Positions 34,758 to 46,308 of a stretch of DNA of 64,000 nt are shown here, piece after piece. Below the pieces are notes generated by a model. That model saw nothing but the letters and a program-made list of their open reading frames with translations. It ran no database searches and had not been told where the DNA came from. Each line of letters opens with the position of its first letter. The stretch's first letter is position 1. A program made the translations under genes and the position numbers. The stretch lies in the NCBI RefSeq assembly GCF_020497125.1, contig NC_059072.1, forward strand, positions 277,804,045 to 277,868,044, read 5' to 3'. Source of the stretch: Mauremys mutica. Taxonomy: Eukaryota; Chordata; Testudines; Geoemydidae.

Positions 34758-35580
34758 CCCAGATTAGCATCCTAACCACCAGGCTATCGGCTACTCTGGA
34801 GGGTGTTCTCAGTCCTTCCAGTTGAAGCTATTCTACTTTATATAAATACTTAAATATTTAAGGGAGCTGGGACTTGAATTTGGGACTCCCACTTACTATT
34901 TGAAATCTCTAACTACCAGTCTAGAGCAGGGGTCGGCAACCTCTGGCATGCAGCTCGCCGGGGTAAGCACCCTGGCAGGCCGGGCCAGTTTCTTTACCTG
35001 CCGCATTGACAGGTTCGGCCAATTGCGGCTCCCACTGGCTGCGGTTCGCCTTCCCAGCCAATGGAGGCTGCGGGAAGCCGCGGCCAACACAACCCTCACC
35101 CGTGCCATTTCCCGCCACCCCCATTGGCCTGGGATGGCGAACCACGGCCAGTGGGAGCTGCGATCGGCCGAACCTGCCGATGTGGCAGGTAAACAAACTG
35201 CCCCGGCCCACCATTGTGCTTACCCTGATGAGCCACATGCCAGAGGTTGCTGAGCCCTGGTCTAGAGGTTAGTCTGTTCTCAATTTCTCCTGTTAAAACT
35301 GGATAAATATGTAAATATTTATTGGGCCAAAGGAAGAGATTAAGGTACTAACTAACCGCGGGGTGTGTGTGTGTGTAAGAGATATGGATTCAGATCTCTC
35401 TGTCTGTTTCAGAGGCGGGATTGGAATCCACATCACCTATTTTCCAGATGAGTGCCTTAATCACCAAGCTCTAGAGTCATTCTCTCCCTTGGTGCGATGA
35501 ATATTTATGTATTTATATAAAGTGGAACAGTTTCAGCAGGAGAGACTGAGAGCAACCCACAGCAATATTGACACAATTTG
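34758..35580 (-). repeat. Head-to-tail array of tRNA-derived SINE units
   Basis: Read on the minus strand, tRNA-like heads alternate with a common tail. Heads: 'ctagagcttggtgattaagg' with 'gtggattccaatcccgcc' near 35480-35405; a second, disrupted by a hAT, with 'cccaaattcaagtcccagct' near 34885-34870; and a third with 'tagcctggtggttaggatgc' near 34785-34760, cut by CR1. Tails: 'ccactttatataaatacata' near 35525-35505 and 'tttaagtatttatataaagt' near 34860-34835. This suggests three tandem units. A (GT)n run (35365-35378) lies between two of them. Confidence 0.6.
34927..35259. mobile_element. hAT-type foldback MITE, 333 bp
   Basis: Ends CAGGGGTCGGCAACCTCTGG and 'ccagaggttgctgagccctg' match at 18 of 20 positions as inverted repeats. 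Perfect 8-bp duplications gtctagag lie at 34919-34926 and 35260-35267. Same family, same length and same termini as 4098-4430. It is inserted in a SINE unit. Confidence 0.95.
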
Positions 35581-35584
35581 AGCT

Positions 35585-37300
35585 GTGTTATTAAACTGGT
35601 GGGTACTTAACCTCTGCTATTTTAGTGTTTACCATTATACTTGTTTATAGGCTTTCATACAGTTTTCAATCCACAGGACAATGTTCGTATCCAGGCTTAT
35701 TTGAATGAATTTAGTGCATATCATAAAATCTTGTTCTCAATCGAATAGTTAAATGAAATGTAAATACAGCACAGTCTTGCTTGTTGGAGTGCAATGGGAG
35801 CAGTCAGAGGTTCTCCAAACAAGCATCTGCTGGAGTACAACCACTTGAAGGTTTGGAGACTAATTTTTTTTATTTTTTTTATTTTTCCTCCAATGTTTGG
35901 GTGATTCCCCAGTTCTGACTTTTCAAATGATTGTCAGAACTCAATAAAATCAAGAGATTATGTTTTTAATGCCTTAGTCCCTGATACAGAAAAATCTTTA
36001 AACATATGTTTTACTTCACATGCTGCTAGCTGTCCCATTCACTGCAATGGGACTACTCACAGGAGAAAAAGTTAAGCATGTGTCTTTGCAGGATTTGAGA
36101 CATTTGACTTTCTGGTACTAGCCCTTTAAATTTGGCAGAAGCAAGGGAGTATATGCACCTTCCTGACGTTTAGGGCACTTTATCTTCCTCTTTTTCTGAA
36201 CACTGCAACTAACAAATTAAGTCTTCCATGACTATGGAACTAGCTGGGATACATCATCCAAATGTGTACTGCAGACCTATTAAATTATTCAACTTTAGTT
36301 CAAAGACAATAAAAAAATCCCTTTTTGGCACAGGTCCACGAGTTTATCAGGTTAATTTCTCTAGTTCCACTATATAGTTCCAGTTTCTCACAGGATTCCA
36401 TAGCCTCTTCTTTGCTCGCCTCTGTCTCTCCCCTACCCCCCACCCAGGGCTGGCCCCAGCCACTCATCTGAGCACCCCCTTCCCCTCCCCCCCCCAGCCA
36501 GGCTGTCACTGGTCGCTCAAACCCTGCTGGCCCTCTGAGCGCTGGAATCCTGCATGACCACCGCCCCCAGCCCTGCCTCCCCTCCTTGTGCAGGGCTGGC
36601 ATCTCCACTTGTTCCCCCCTCACACTTTGTCCACACTGCACCCCACTTTTTTTTTACAAAAGTGGAAATTTGTCCCATTTGTTCTTGCCAGCTGATCAAG
36701 TGAGCCAATATCATCTGCCTATTGAGTATATTTATCACTGTCTGTAGTGTTTCAGGCCAGATTATATACAAATTACATTAATTTCCCAATTTTAATATTT
36801 AAAAAAATATTAATTAAAATATATACTACATTAAAACTGATGTGCATATGTAGTGCAGCAAATTTACAGGGCCTGATTCTCTTCTCATTCATTTTTCAAT
36901 GGTCGTTTGGATCTAATTTCTGCAAAAAACATTTTTCTTCAATGGGACTACTCAGTATATAAAATTAAATGTGTGCAATTGTCTGGGTATACCGCAAGAA
37001 GGACAGGAGATTTGTTATGGGTTTTAGTCAGGCCACAACTTTGTTATACAGATGTCTGGGACTACCCAGCAGGTAAATTGTACAGTGCAGGCAAATCCAT
37101 GCTTATTCAAATCAATTATCTGGGGCCTCCACCAGCCCCCCTTTGTTTCCATCCAGATCCCTCAGCCAACCCATGGCTTGGACCTTACCATCCACCAGCT
37201 TCATAAGAGGGTTAAGGAGGGCTATGAGAACAGGGGGAGGGGGGAATTGGCTCCCTGCTGTACCAATCATAGGAGTCCCTGAATCCCCTTCTCCGTTCTG
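35585..37300. other. Non-coding stretch with C-rich patch
   Basis: No gene is recognised. It is AT-rich except for about 36415-36640, a C-rich patch ('cctaccccccacccagggct') in which the minus-strand ORFs 36300-36641 and 36517-36771 arise by composition. A dispersed repeat-like sequence 'gcaatgggactactcacagg' is near 36042. Confidence 0.5.
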
Positions 37301-37314
37301 TTTCTTTATCCAGT

Positions 37315-37431
37315 ACTTGCGATCCAGTACTCGCGATCGGCCGGACTTGCGGACGGGGCAGGTAAACACACCAGCCCAGCCCGCCAGGGGCTTTCCCTAC
37401 AGAAGGGGCAACCCCTGTTTGAGAAATCCTG
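37315..37431. mobile_element. hAT-type MITE, right half
   Basis: 'gcgatcggccggacttgcgg', 'cccgccaggggctttcccta' and the end 'gtttgagaaatcctg' are the right arm of the family whose left end is seen at 30160. A short local duplication 'gcgatccagtactcgcgatc' marks the broken left edge. The left terminus is absent. Confidence 0.75.
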
Positions 37432-37789
37432 TTTTAAGTCCTTTGCCAGGCCATTTATCTGGTCACTGGCTGCCCTCTCTGTGGAGTACCTGCACTGACA
37501 TCCACAAGGAGGCACCAGCCATTTGCTTGGCTGCCTCCACCTCAACCCTGCTGGGTTCCCAGACATCTGCAAATGGCCTCTTGGCTAGCAGCCCTACTGG
37601 GGAGAAAGAACCCATTGTCCCATGTGTGATTGGCAAGGGACACCAGCAGCTGCATTGTCCTTGACTTAGTACTGCAACAGCCGCCCTTAACGGAGGGCCA
37701 CATAGATCCTTGAATTGACAAGACTCCTTAAAATAAAACAAAATAAACAACTTGTAAGCTGGAGCCAAAAATCTGTATTTCGCCAACCA

Positions 37790-38520
37790 CATGACATTCC
37801 AAGGTTCCAGAGAGCCTGCGGCTTACGTAATTTGGCAAACTAGAAATGAGACAAGGTGTCTGCTATGCCATTATCCATGCTCGGCACGTGCTTGGAAGAA
37901 AAAACAGATGTTGAAGGTTAAGCATTGGAGAATAAATGCCCTTACCAACTTTCCAATTCTGTGCTATCTGGAAGTTTGGTGATTGATAACCTGTACCACT
38001 GCCATGTTGTCCCACCAGAAGCACACCTGTATATTAGCCCCAAATTAATAACCATTTGTATCTACACAATGATACCCCCTTAAATTGACTTAGAAAACTT
38101 TTCCATATCCACAAGTCTTCCTACATCTGTGTAGCTTCTTGCATGTAATTGTGTGGTCTGGGTATGCCAGCCGTTGCCGCTGCCAGCCAGGCACAAAAAG
38201 CCTGCCCCAGGGCAACAACCCTGCAAGCAAAGTTCAGGTAGGTTAATGTAGTGGAAGGGACTTCTGTTTTGTCCTTCCCTGGGGGTTTCCCCAACTATTT
38301 AGCCAGGGCCTGAAATGTGTCCAACAGGTGAAAACACTCATTTGACCCAGCTTGCCCTGCGCACAAAAATTGTGCAAATAATGCACTATTTGGTTTAATC
38401 CCGCTGACCACCCACTGCCCAGTGCAGCATTGTACTAAATTTCTGAAAAGCTGCACAGGATACTGAACAGCCCATGGGCGTAGCCCTATCGAAATAAAAC
38501 TGCCGGTGGTAGGTGTCTTC
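37790..38520 (-). pseudogene. DIRS-like retrotransposon RT/RNase H remnant
   Basis: On the minus strand, about 38505-38400 encodes PMGCSVSCAAFQKFSTMLHW, which matches the RT palm region of vertebrate DIRS/Ngaro-type elements. About 38030-37985 encodes VCFWWDNMAVVQVINHQTS, an RNase H motif with its Asp. About 37895-37820 encodes SSKHVPSMDNGIADTLSHF, the RNase H end. The order RT then RNase H is correct. Numerous stops (for example after GGQRD and after LSHF) show it is dead. A tyrosine recombinase was sought downstream and not found. DIRS rather than Gypsy is inferred from the MGCSxSC motif. Confidence 0.6.
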
Positions 38521-39900
38521 CAAACATGCCTGGATTTACAGGGGTTGCAAAAACAACCACCATTATTAAATGCCCAGCAAATACTATTACGTTCCCGGGG
38601 CCCCTTTCAAGGTTGTTGTGGTATGAACAAACTCCTGGTGCCCTAGGTGTTATGCCCTTTTACCACAGTGTGTGATGCCACCTTAATACAGTTTGTGTTG
38701 CTGCCCTTAATGGAGACTGCTTATGACATGCTCCCAAACCTATTGTGTGCCCGCCTAATTATATCCATATAATTAACAAAGGCCAGGCTGCTGTCTGGAT
38801 AGGTCTGTACGATAACACCCGCATAGACGATGAAGGCAGCCTCCCAATTTTTCCCATGTTCTAGGCACCCTTGGCCTCTTGGGCACTTTGGTTTTTTTTT
38901 TTTTGCTTGCCTTGTCCATGTTTACTGTTTGTTAACACCTCCCTGTGCAATAGGGATAATATAGATGAGGAAGGCAGCCTTCCCATTTTGTCCATGTTTT
39001 AGGCACCCTTGGCCTCCTGGGCAGTTCACTCTTTTTCTTGCCTTATCCATGTTTACTGTCTGTGAACACCTTCCTGTGCCATAGGGATATTATATCCACA
39101 ATTCGCCTGTGAGGATTTTATATTTAGTTGCACTGAGTAAGTGAACTCCCATCAGGTAAGCTACCCCGGCATAACCATACTGAGGACTGCATGGAGGGAG
39201 TTCGGCAGAGCCCTGCTCCACCATAGGTCCCTCTGGAGTGTGTACTCTGTTCCATGTGGTTACATGCCCTGATGGCTGATGAGTTCCCATGTGCCCTTCC
39301 CTGTCCTGCTGCCCAAACTTGAGACCAAGCTGGGCCCACCCTGTCACCCTTTGCTGATCACTCACATCTAGATGCCAGAAGCTGCTGTCGTAAAGGCAAA
39401 ATTAGCTTGCAGCAGCTGTGTAACCATCAGTGCCCACCACTGAAGGTTCCACCTCTAGCTGGGTCTGACCAGGCTTCTCGACCTTCCACTCCTGGGAACA
39501 CAGTATTTAATACCACAATGGGCCAAGTCCTGTTCCCCGTAGGTGAACTTACTGAGTGATCGGTTGAGCACGGTCCCTGCACCTGGCTGTGGCCCCTGCA
39601 ACTGCCACCCTTTGCTAGGCCGGATACCACCTCTGCCACCCAGTCCCCCAACCTTTGTGTGGTTTAGATTATACTCACCCTTCCTTGCTGCTTTCACACA
39701 GAGAATTGCCCCACCCAGCTTTCCTACCTTTATGCACATTCCTGGGGGGGCGGGGGGAAATGCATTATTGCTGCAAAGCTGACCACGTTTTGCAGCAGTT
39801 TCTGACCTTCTTCCTCCCACCCCCCCTCCCCCAACCACAAAGCAGAGCTGCTCTTCTTTGGGTAAGCCCAGACACATTCTGCCCCCCTATAGTTGTGGTG
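38521..39900. other. Possible upstream part of the DIRS-like element
   Basis: The same GC-intermediate composition continues to about 39900 with no recognisable frame. Two near-copies of 'tgttctaggcacccttggcc' and 'tgttttaggcacccttggcc' about 140 bp apart (near 38858 and 38994), each followed by a T-rich run and 'gccttgtccatgtttactgt' or 'gccttatccatgtttactgt', show a local tandem duplication. ORFs 39427-39651 and 39455-39877 (minus) have no domains. Confidence 0.4.
38850..39075. repeat. Tandem duplication, unit about 140 bp
   Basis: Two successive units share, in order, 'gaaggcagcct', 'ggcacccttggcctc', 'ttgggcac' or 'ctgggcag', 'catgtttactgt' and 'cacctccctgtgcaatagg' or 'caccttcctgtgccatagg'. 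Spacing between matching positions is roughly 135-140 bp. Confidence 0.7.
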
Positions 39901-40835
39901 CAGTCATTTTCATTCAGGATTTGGATCCTGATTTTATAGCACAGTTCAGTGTGAAGAGAGTCCTGCATGTGTAATATTTCTTAATTTGTTTGTAATGATA
40001 AAAGCTAAAACTAACTCTCTCTAAATATAAACTAGTTATGTTGCATGTTACCAGACAAAAGTAACTGAGTTTCAAGGAGACCTTGACTTAGGAGATGAGA
40101 GATTGAACATCTTCTAAGACACATTATTCATTAAAACACATACATATACTTATACAGAAAAGCTACCTCTTCCTGAGTGAAGTGATATAAAATGCTAAGA
40201 AATAAAAATAATGTTAACATTCCTCTCTCCCTCTTTAGAGACAAAGACAATAATCACCATAATAATCTAAAATTTCAAATAAATGATTAATCACAAAACA
40301 CTAACCATAGTGGTAGGTATATAAGTGTTACAATCACAAATTTCAGCTGTGGTTAGGCTCGCCCATAATGAAGCTGAAAAACAAACAACCTCTCACCATA
40401 AACAAGAAAAACTATTGCAATTGTGTAAAATAAATCACTGAAAAATAAAAGGATGATTTTTTTTCTTTTGATGTCTTCTGAAGAACATACCATAAGAAGA
40501 GAGATTCTCACTGCAACTGTCAAAATACAGGGGCCTTAGGCACAGTGTGCTAAATCCTGCTTGAAACATTGATGAGCAATAGCCTCAGTGGAAACAGTAG
40601 GACAGCTCTGAAGTTTTGTTTTCTCTGCAGCTCTGTTGTTATACCCAAGAAAATAACCAGATGAGTTCCTCTGCGCTAGTTCAGTTTAATTTTTCTATTA
40701 AATTTTCTCAGCTGAACATTGTTACTGTATCAACTCTTTAAGAGTTTGTTCCTGTGTCCATTAAAGTCCATGACAAAAATCCTATGAAGAATAAGACTCT
40801 AAAGGTAGGTCTTCTAGGCAACAAAATCCCCAGAG

Positions 40836-40878
40836 AGGCAAGTCTCAGAACTTGGGTCTACACTGCATAGCTGCCAAG
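40836..40878. repeat. Fragment matching the MITE region at 30474
   Basis: 'aggcaagtctcagaacttgg' followed by 'gtctacactgcatagc' repeats the sequence at 30474-30510 with one mismatch, then diverges. It is truncated. Confidence 0.75.
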
Positions 40879-40888
40879 GTTTTTATTT

Positions 40889-40912
40889 TATGTGTGTGTG
40901 TGTGTGTGTGTG
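40889..40912. repeat. (GT)n microsatellite
   Basis: About 12 tg/gt dinucleotides followed by a G-rich run. Confidence 0.95.
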
Positions 40913-41453
40913 TGGTGGGGGGTTGTTGTTTTGCAGCTGATATTTTATGCAAATTATTCAATTAAGTAAATTGCATATAACTAAGCTTCCGCTTTAAATA
41001 CATTCTTTGTATTTAGTGCTGGTGAAAATGATTGGCTTAACAATTCTGGTGAATGAAGTCCATTTGTTTTTCTTGTGCGTGTGCTTTATGACAGTCTTTC
41101 TTCACACAACCACATACTATATTTTCCTTCATAGGTTGTTAGAGTTTGATCTCAGAAACTTTAGCTCTGCAGTGTGGGCCTCTTCCACTTGAACTGATGG
41201 AGTAACTCATTTCAGAAATATGCTGATATCCTTTCTGTAGAGCAGCGCCTAAATAGGGACAAAATGCGCTATGTGTTCCCCCTTTCCTTAGCTAAAAATG
41301 TATTTTGAGAAGAGTTCTATCTATCCATGTGAGATTTTATCTGAGATGAAGGAAGTTATGACTGGGCACATGATTGCTGATGTAGCTGCCTAAATCAAAA
41401 GGCTCGTATCTTTCTCATTTATAGATCACATTTATCCATCTGCTTACCCCATA

Positions 41454-41645
41454 TACACCTCTACCCCGATATAACGCTGTCCTCGGGAGCCAAAAAATCT
41501 TACTATGTTATAGGTGAAACAGCATTATATCAAACTTGCTTTGATCCGCTGGAGTGCACAACCCTCCCCCCCCCAAGTGCTGCTTTACTGCGTTATATCC
41601 AAATTCATGTTATATGAAGTCGTGTTATATCTGGCTAGAGGTATA
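41454..41645. mobile_element. Tc1/mariner-type MITE, 192 bp
   Basis: Left end TACACCTCTACCCCGATATA, and the complement of the right end reads TATACCTCTAGCCAGATATA, both followed by 'acgctg' or 'acacga'. TA lies at both borders, as expected for Tc1/mariner insertion. Internal 'cagcattatatcaaacttgc' and 'gcgttatatccaaattcatg' continue the inversion. Non-autonomous. Confidence 0.75.
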
Positions 41646-41649
41646 TTTG

Positions 41650-44065
41650 TACAGTTTAATTCTTCCTGTTCTTTGACATTTGGGATATTGTAGCCAAAAT
41701 GGTAGCTACAGACACTCAGACATAGACAGGTGATGATGAGTGGAGTTTAAGAACCTGCATGGAATAGAACAAAACAGCAGGTGCAACACATTTCCTTCAG
41801 AGTTGGCATATTCTAAAGTGTTTATACTGGGATTTTTAGCAATCTCCACATTAACTTAGCATGACATTAAAGCTGTGTCTTGTTTTTAAATGTAGTCAGT
41901 TTCATTAGAATCAGTGGGACTGATTGCTTGAGTAAGGTGAATAGAATTTGGCCTGCTACTGAAAAGCATGGTAGAATAAAGATGTTTAAAAGAACAAAAC
42001 AGTTCAATCCATCTGTCTAGTTTTTAATCATAAAAAGAAAACTACCTTGACAGTAAATTTTAGATTTCACCAGTAGTTTACTTTTCCTCATTTTCATGTG
42101 TTCCACCAAAGTAAGTTAAATATGTCTACTGTCATGTGGGACTTTCCTGGATTTATTTTTATGGGATTGAGCATAGCTCATTAAAATCAGTGAAAGCCTT
42201 TCCATTGACTGGAATGGGCTTTGGATCAGATCATATTCACATGAGTAACCACAGCAGGATCAGGCCCTAGGAATATAAAAATCCTATTTCAAAGCCACAG
42301 GTCCTTAAGCACAGTTATTACTGATAGGTCATCTCTTCTATTTTCCTCTTCTTGTGTGCACCATGCAAATTATAGGCCTTAATCCTGCAAACACTTATAG
42401 GGTGCAACTACTCACCTTAACGAATTTACTCATGTCTTTTTGTAGGATTGAGTATTGCACTTTGCAAGTGGTATCATCAAAAAGTATTTTGTGGGGGAGG
42501 TGTTCTCTCTCTTTTATTTTATATATATAATATCTTTGGATGGATTTCAGTCTAAAATGAATACCAAGCTAAATCACAACCTGAAAATCCTGGAAGAAAT
42601 GGTGCTGGCTTGATCAAAGCTGAGAGGATGGCAGAACACTGTATTAAAAATATAATTGATCTGGGCAAACTAGGATGGTGAGTCACCTTTATATCTATTT
42701 ATTATAGCTATAAATGACTATAACTTTCATGGAGATGCCAAAATTAATAACAATTATTGGAAGTGTCACCAACAATAATTGTAAAATAACTATTCATTCC
42801 TGAATAATGATTACCTTATGTTTCATTTGGTAAAACTAACTAGCAATCAGACTGGAGATAGTATGCATTGACTGACCTGGGCTGGGACTGTGTTAACGGT
42901 GGATGTGGTTCACTTTAAAATAAATTAACTAGGATAGCACGTGGTTCGTGAGAAGAACGAAGGAAAGGAATTAAAGGCCAGGTAGTGACTGTCTGTCAGA
43001 ATGGCCAGATGGCCAGCTGAGGCAGAAGCATATGCTGAATGGAGCAAGGGCCAGTGCAGAAACAGGCAAAGGAAGGAGCGGGGACAGTCTGTCAAAACTA
43101 TTACACAATGGGAGTGCAGCCAGCCAGTAACTTTGAGCAGACTGAAGAGACTGCCCCTACCCCTTATGAGACTATATACCTGTCTTGGGATCACCTGTGG
43201 GTTGGCATAAGTCTGGTTGAACGGTCTGAGACCTATCACAAAACCCGCAAGTAACTGCCTCTGACTCATCCCACACTGTCTCAGGGATGACACATTAGGT
43301 TTAAGTAGGCTCAGGCTCAGGCTCAGAGGTAACTCAGGGATGACTCATCACACTACTTTTTTTGCAGGTGCTCACAGTGGAGAAGTAGATGTGAGCTACC
43401 CTCCTGATCCCAACATACTTAGAGTTCCTCTGTTGTGTATGGCCAGAATCCCAGTTCTTCAGTCTCTGAGCTAAAGGATCTGTGGCACTTACTACCAGCA
43501 GTGATGATAGCTATGCCAAAGGGGGTGGGCAGGGACAGGATAAAAACTACAATCCTGTAATAGAGCACTGGCCCTTGGGTGCATGCATGGGTCCCTGCAC
43601 TTTGTTTTGTGGCTCTGGCCCATGTCTGGGTCAGATGACCAAGTGGCACATAATGTCATCCTAGAGGTGGCACTTCCTTTTACAGAGAGCAGGCCCAGAG
43701 AGGGAAGATTTGGGGTCAGGGAAAGAACCTTGGGCAGGAGACGAAGGGGAGTGTCTCTGCACCAGCCTTGTGGAAAATACCTGCAGGGAGCAGGAGTAGA
43801 AGCCTTGAATGGGAAAGGTTTGGGGAAAAACCAAGGAGGGGGCCTGGTGAAGGAGATCTGGCTGGAAGGAACTGCTAAGCCTGAAAAGGCGGGCTGAATG
43901 GTTTATATGGAGCTCAATCAAGATATTTTGTTTTGCTAAATAAACCAGACCCCAAGAAGAGGATGAACCTCATGGTCCATGTGAATTTGTAACCCACACA
44001 TCTTCTGGGTGTGGTGTTCTGTCCCATTTAGTGACACTGAGATCACTTAAAGAGAGCGATAAAAT
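41650..44065. other. Non-coding stretch, possible LTR-like block
   Basis: No gene is recognised. From about 42905 to 44040 composition is GC-richer and ends with 'ttgctaaataaaccagaccc', an AATAAA in a context reminiscent of an LTR R region. TG...CA ends and a duplication could not be located, so no LTR is claimed. A (GGCTCA)n-type run lies at 43310-43325. Minus-strand ORF 42925-43293 and plus ORF 43583-43897 have no domains. Confidence 0.4.
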
Positions 44066-44079
44066 GAGTCTGCTCTACT

Positions 44080-44182
44080 GCCTTAGCTAACAGCCAGTTG
44101 GCTTTTAGCTCATGCAGTAGAGGCTCAGGCACTAAGCTCCAAAGGTCCCAGGTTCAATTCTGCTTGCTGATCAGGGTCTGTT
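44080..44182 (+). repeat. tRNA-derived SINE fragment
   Basis: 'ttttagctcatgcagtagag' resembles box A and 'aggtcccaggttcaattctg' resembles box B, at the spacing of a tRNA-like Pol III promoter. The tail is not recognised. Confidence 0.5.
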
Positions 44183-44189
44183 GGCATTA

Positions 44190-45767
44190 CACATTCTCTG
44201 GGGAATAAACACATAAGCAGACAGGGGAAGCTGACCTCATTACAAATGCTTTGTGGAGCAAAGCTACCATATGGGAGAGCATGTCACACCTTTTCAAAGA
44301 GTTCAGCCATGGCCACATCAGTGAGAACTTCCTGCCTCCCTTAGCCATTCTTTCTTGCTTGGGAAGATTTTGTCCTTGACTTGCTACCAGGGTGGGATGC
44401 TGTTCATCCATCTCTGCTGGTTGTAGCTTATCAGCCTCAATAGAGAACTGAATATTTAAAATTCAGACTGCAACCTAGACTATGGTTATGGTTGAAATAA
44501 ATCTTAGTGACCAAAACATTTAAATCAATGAGAACCGCAGCACCTATGAAAATCTACCCCTTGGCTCTTCTGCCAGGATGTGCAGCAATGAAGAGAAGAG
44601 AGAGAAATCAGGCAAAGATTATGTAACTGTGACTTTCAAGGCGGGTCAGAATATCCCAGTCAGTTTGCAATATGCAGGTTAACAGTATGAAATGGTCAGA
44701 TGGCTTTGTGCTTGCTGGCTTTGTTATAATAGTGATGCAAGCTGGCAACAGAGCAGATGATCATTTGTTCGTACAATAGGACTGTGTCTGTTTTCCTAAA
44801 TGTTCAATAGCAAGACAGGGAAAAGAATGACTGGCCTGTTTGAGGGCACTGCTTCAACTGCAATGAAACAAGAAGTTAAAAAAAATGGCTATAATATATG
44901 TGTTTACTTTTGTTGTGTGTCTGTAGGCAAAGCAGGTCTGTAACTAGCTAAGCATAAGTGGATCTATGACAGGAGATAAATAAACTAGGGAGTCTGGAAC
45001 TCTTTCCAGGGAAGATTTTAATTGCCAGGTTCGGTTTCCTGTATTTTTTTTTAATTTCTAAAGGCATTTCAAAGCAAACTTTTAAAACAATTACATTATT
45101 TAACATAAAATGGAAGCCGAGGTAGTCTTTTTTTGGAATTAACTTGCCAATGGAAAACTTTAATCTGTTTTGAAACCAACAAATGCCACACCCTGAAATC
45201 ATAGTGTGTCAAATGACAATGCATATTTACCAACAGACATGCACAGAAACATTCAATAGCAGGCAGTTAAGAGAGAGGAATACATAGAACCAAACAGGTA
45301 ATTCTCCAACAATGTCAGTGGCCCTCTCTCATCCACAGCCAGGTCCCCCAGACTCTTTAATTCCAAGTCTACTCAAGTCCCAAGGTGCATTTAAGAATTA
45401 GAATTGAAGAATGATTTGAGTCTCCCAACAGCAACCTAACTTGCAAATGTTCAAAGAGACATCTAAATTAAACAACCCAGCACACAAGTACATATAGATC
45501 CACTTTTCCCTAACCAATTGTGTTGTTATATGAGTAACTAGATTAGAACATTTTAGAGACAACCTATGCAATGCTAAACTGCAGATGCACAATGTTTCCC
45601 TCCCCAACATGCCCCAGTTCACATAAAAGCATGAATACTCATCATCATCATCATCATCATCATCTTCATGGGGTGCACTGAACAAATTTGCAAACCACAG
45701 CACAGAGTAGCAGGCAAGCCATGGCCCTATCTCCTGCCCTCTTCCTTTAAGCCACCTCATATCCAGT
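44190..45767. other. AT-rich non-coding DNA
   Basis: No gene is recognised. The minus-strand ORF 45398-45760 (120 codons) owes its poly-Asp run to the (ATC)n repeat and has no domain. Confidence 0.5.
45638..45667. repeat. (ATC)n microsatellite
   Basis: About nine cat/atc triplets with one 'ctt' interruption. Confidence 0.95.
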
Positions 45768-45770
45768 GGG

Positions 45771-45778
45771 GAATCATA
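45771..45778 (-). mobile_element. CR1 3' terminus, left piece (split by Harbinger)
   Basis: 'gaatcata' here joins, after removing 45779-47592 and one ATA copy, to 'gaatactagggttggaag' at 47596. It restores a continuous antisense CR1 3' terminus. Confidence 0.75.
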
Positions 45779-46029
45779 GGGTATGTCTACACTACCAGAT
45801 TAGTTCGATTTAACTTAATTCAAATTTGTGGAATCGACCTTACAAAGTCGACTTTGTGAGTCCACACTAACGGGGCAAGCGTCGACATTGGAAGCGGTGC
45901 ACTGTGGGAAGCTATCCCACAGTTCCCGCAGTCCCCGCTGCCCATTGGAATTCTGGGATTTCCCCACAATGCATGCTGGGGGGAAAAATGTGTCGAGGGT
46001 GGTCTTGAGTAACTGTCATAATTCAACGT

Positions 46030-46308
46030 GCTTTCGGACGTCTCAAGGGGAGATGGAGGAGCTTACTGACTCGCTCGGATCTCAGCGAAACCAATATCCC
46101 CATTGTTATTGCAGCTTGCTATGTGCTCCACAATCTCTGTGAGAGCAAGGGGGAGACCTTTATGGTGGGATGGGAGATTGAGGCAAATCGCCTGGCTGCT
46201 GATTATGCTCAGCCAGACAGCCGTGCAATTAGAAGAGCCCAGCGGGAAGCGCTGTGCATCCAGGAGGCTTTGAAAGCTAGGTTCCTCAGGGAGCAGGGTA
46301 ACCTGTGA
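46030..46308 (+). pseudogene. PIF/Harbinger transposase, C-terminal fragment
   Basis: The frame AFGRLKGRWRSLLTRSDLSE, then IPIVIAACYVLHNLCESKGE and RAIRRAQREALCIQEALKAR runs to a stop at 46306-46308. FGRLKGRWRxL followed by xVIxACxVLHNxCE is the end of the DDE-type nuclease of PIF/Harbinger (HARBI1-like). About 92 residues remain of a protein that is usually 350-450 residues long. The upstream sequence switches to terminal-repeat-like DNA, so the N-terminal helix-turn-helix and most of the catalytic core have been deleted. Expressed only as a fragment, if at all. Confidence 0.85.

Larger units (their letters stand above)
39960..41450. other. AT-rich non-coding DNA
   Basis: No gene is recognised. 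It contains the (GT)n at 40889-40912 and the short repeat shared with 30475. Confidence 0.55.

Noticed and set aside
43690..44040. Possible third solo LTR ending near an AATAAA
   Set aside because: No TG...CA ends or target duplication could be found.
45398..45760. 120-codon ORF with a poly-Asp run
   Set aside because: The acidic run is the (ATC)n microsatellite; nothing else is gene-like.
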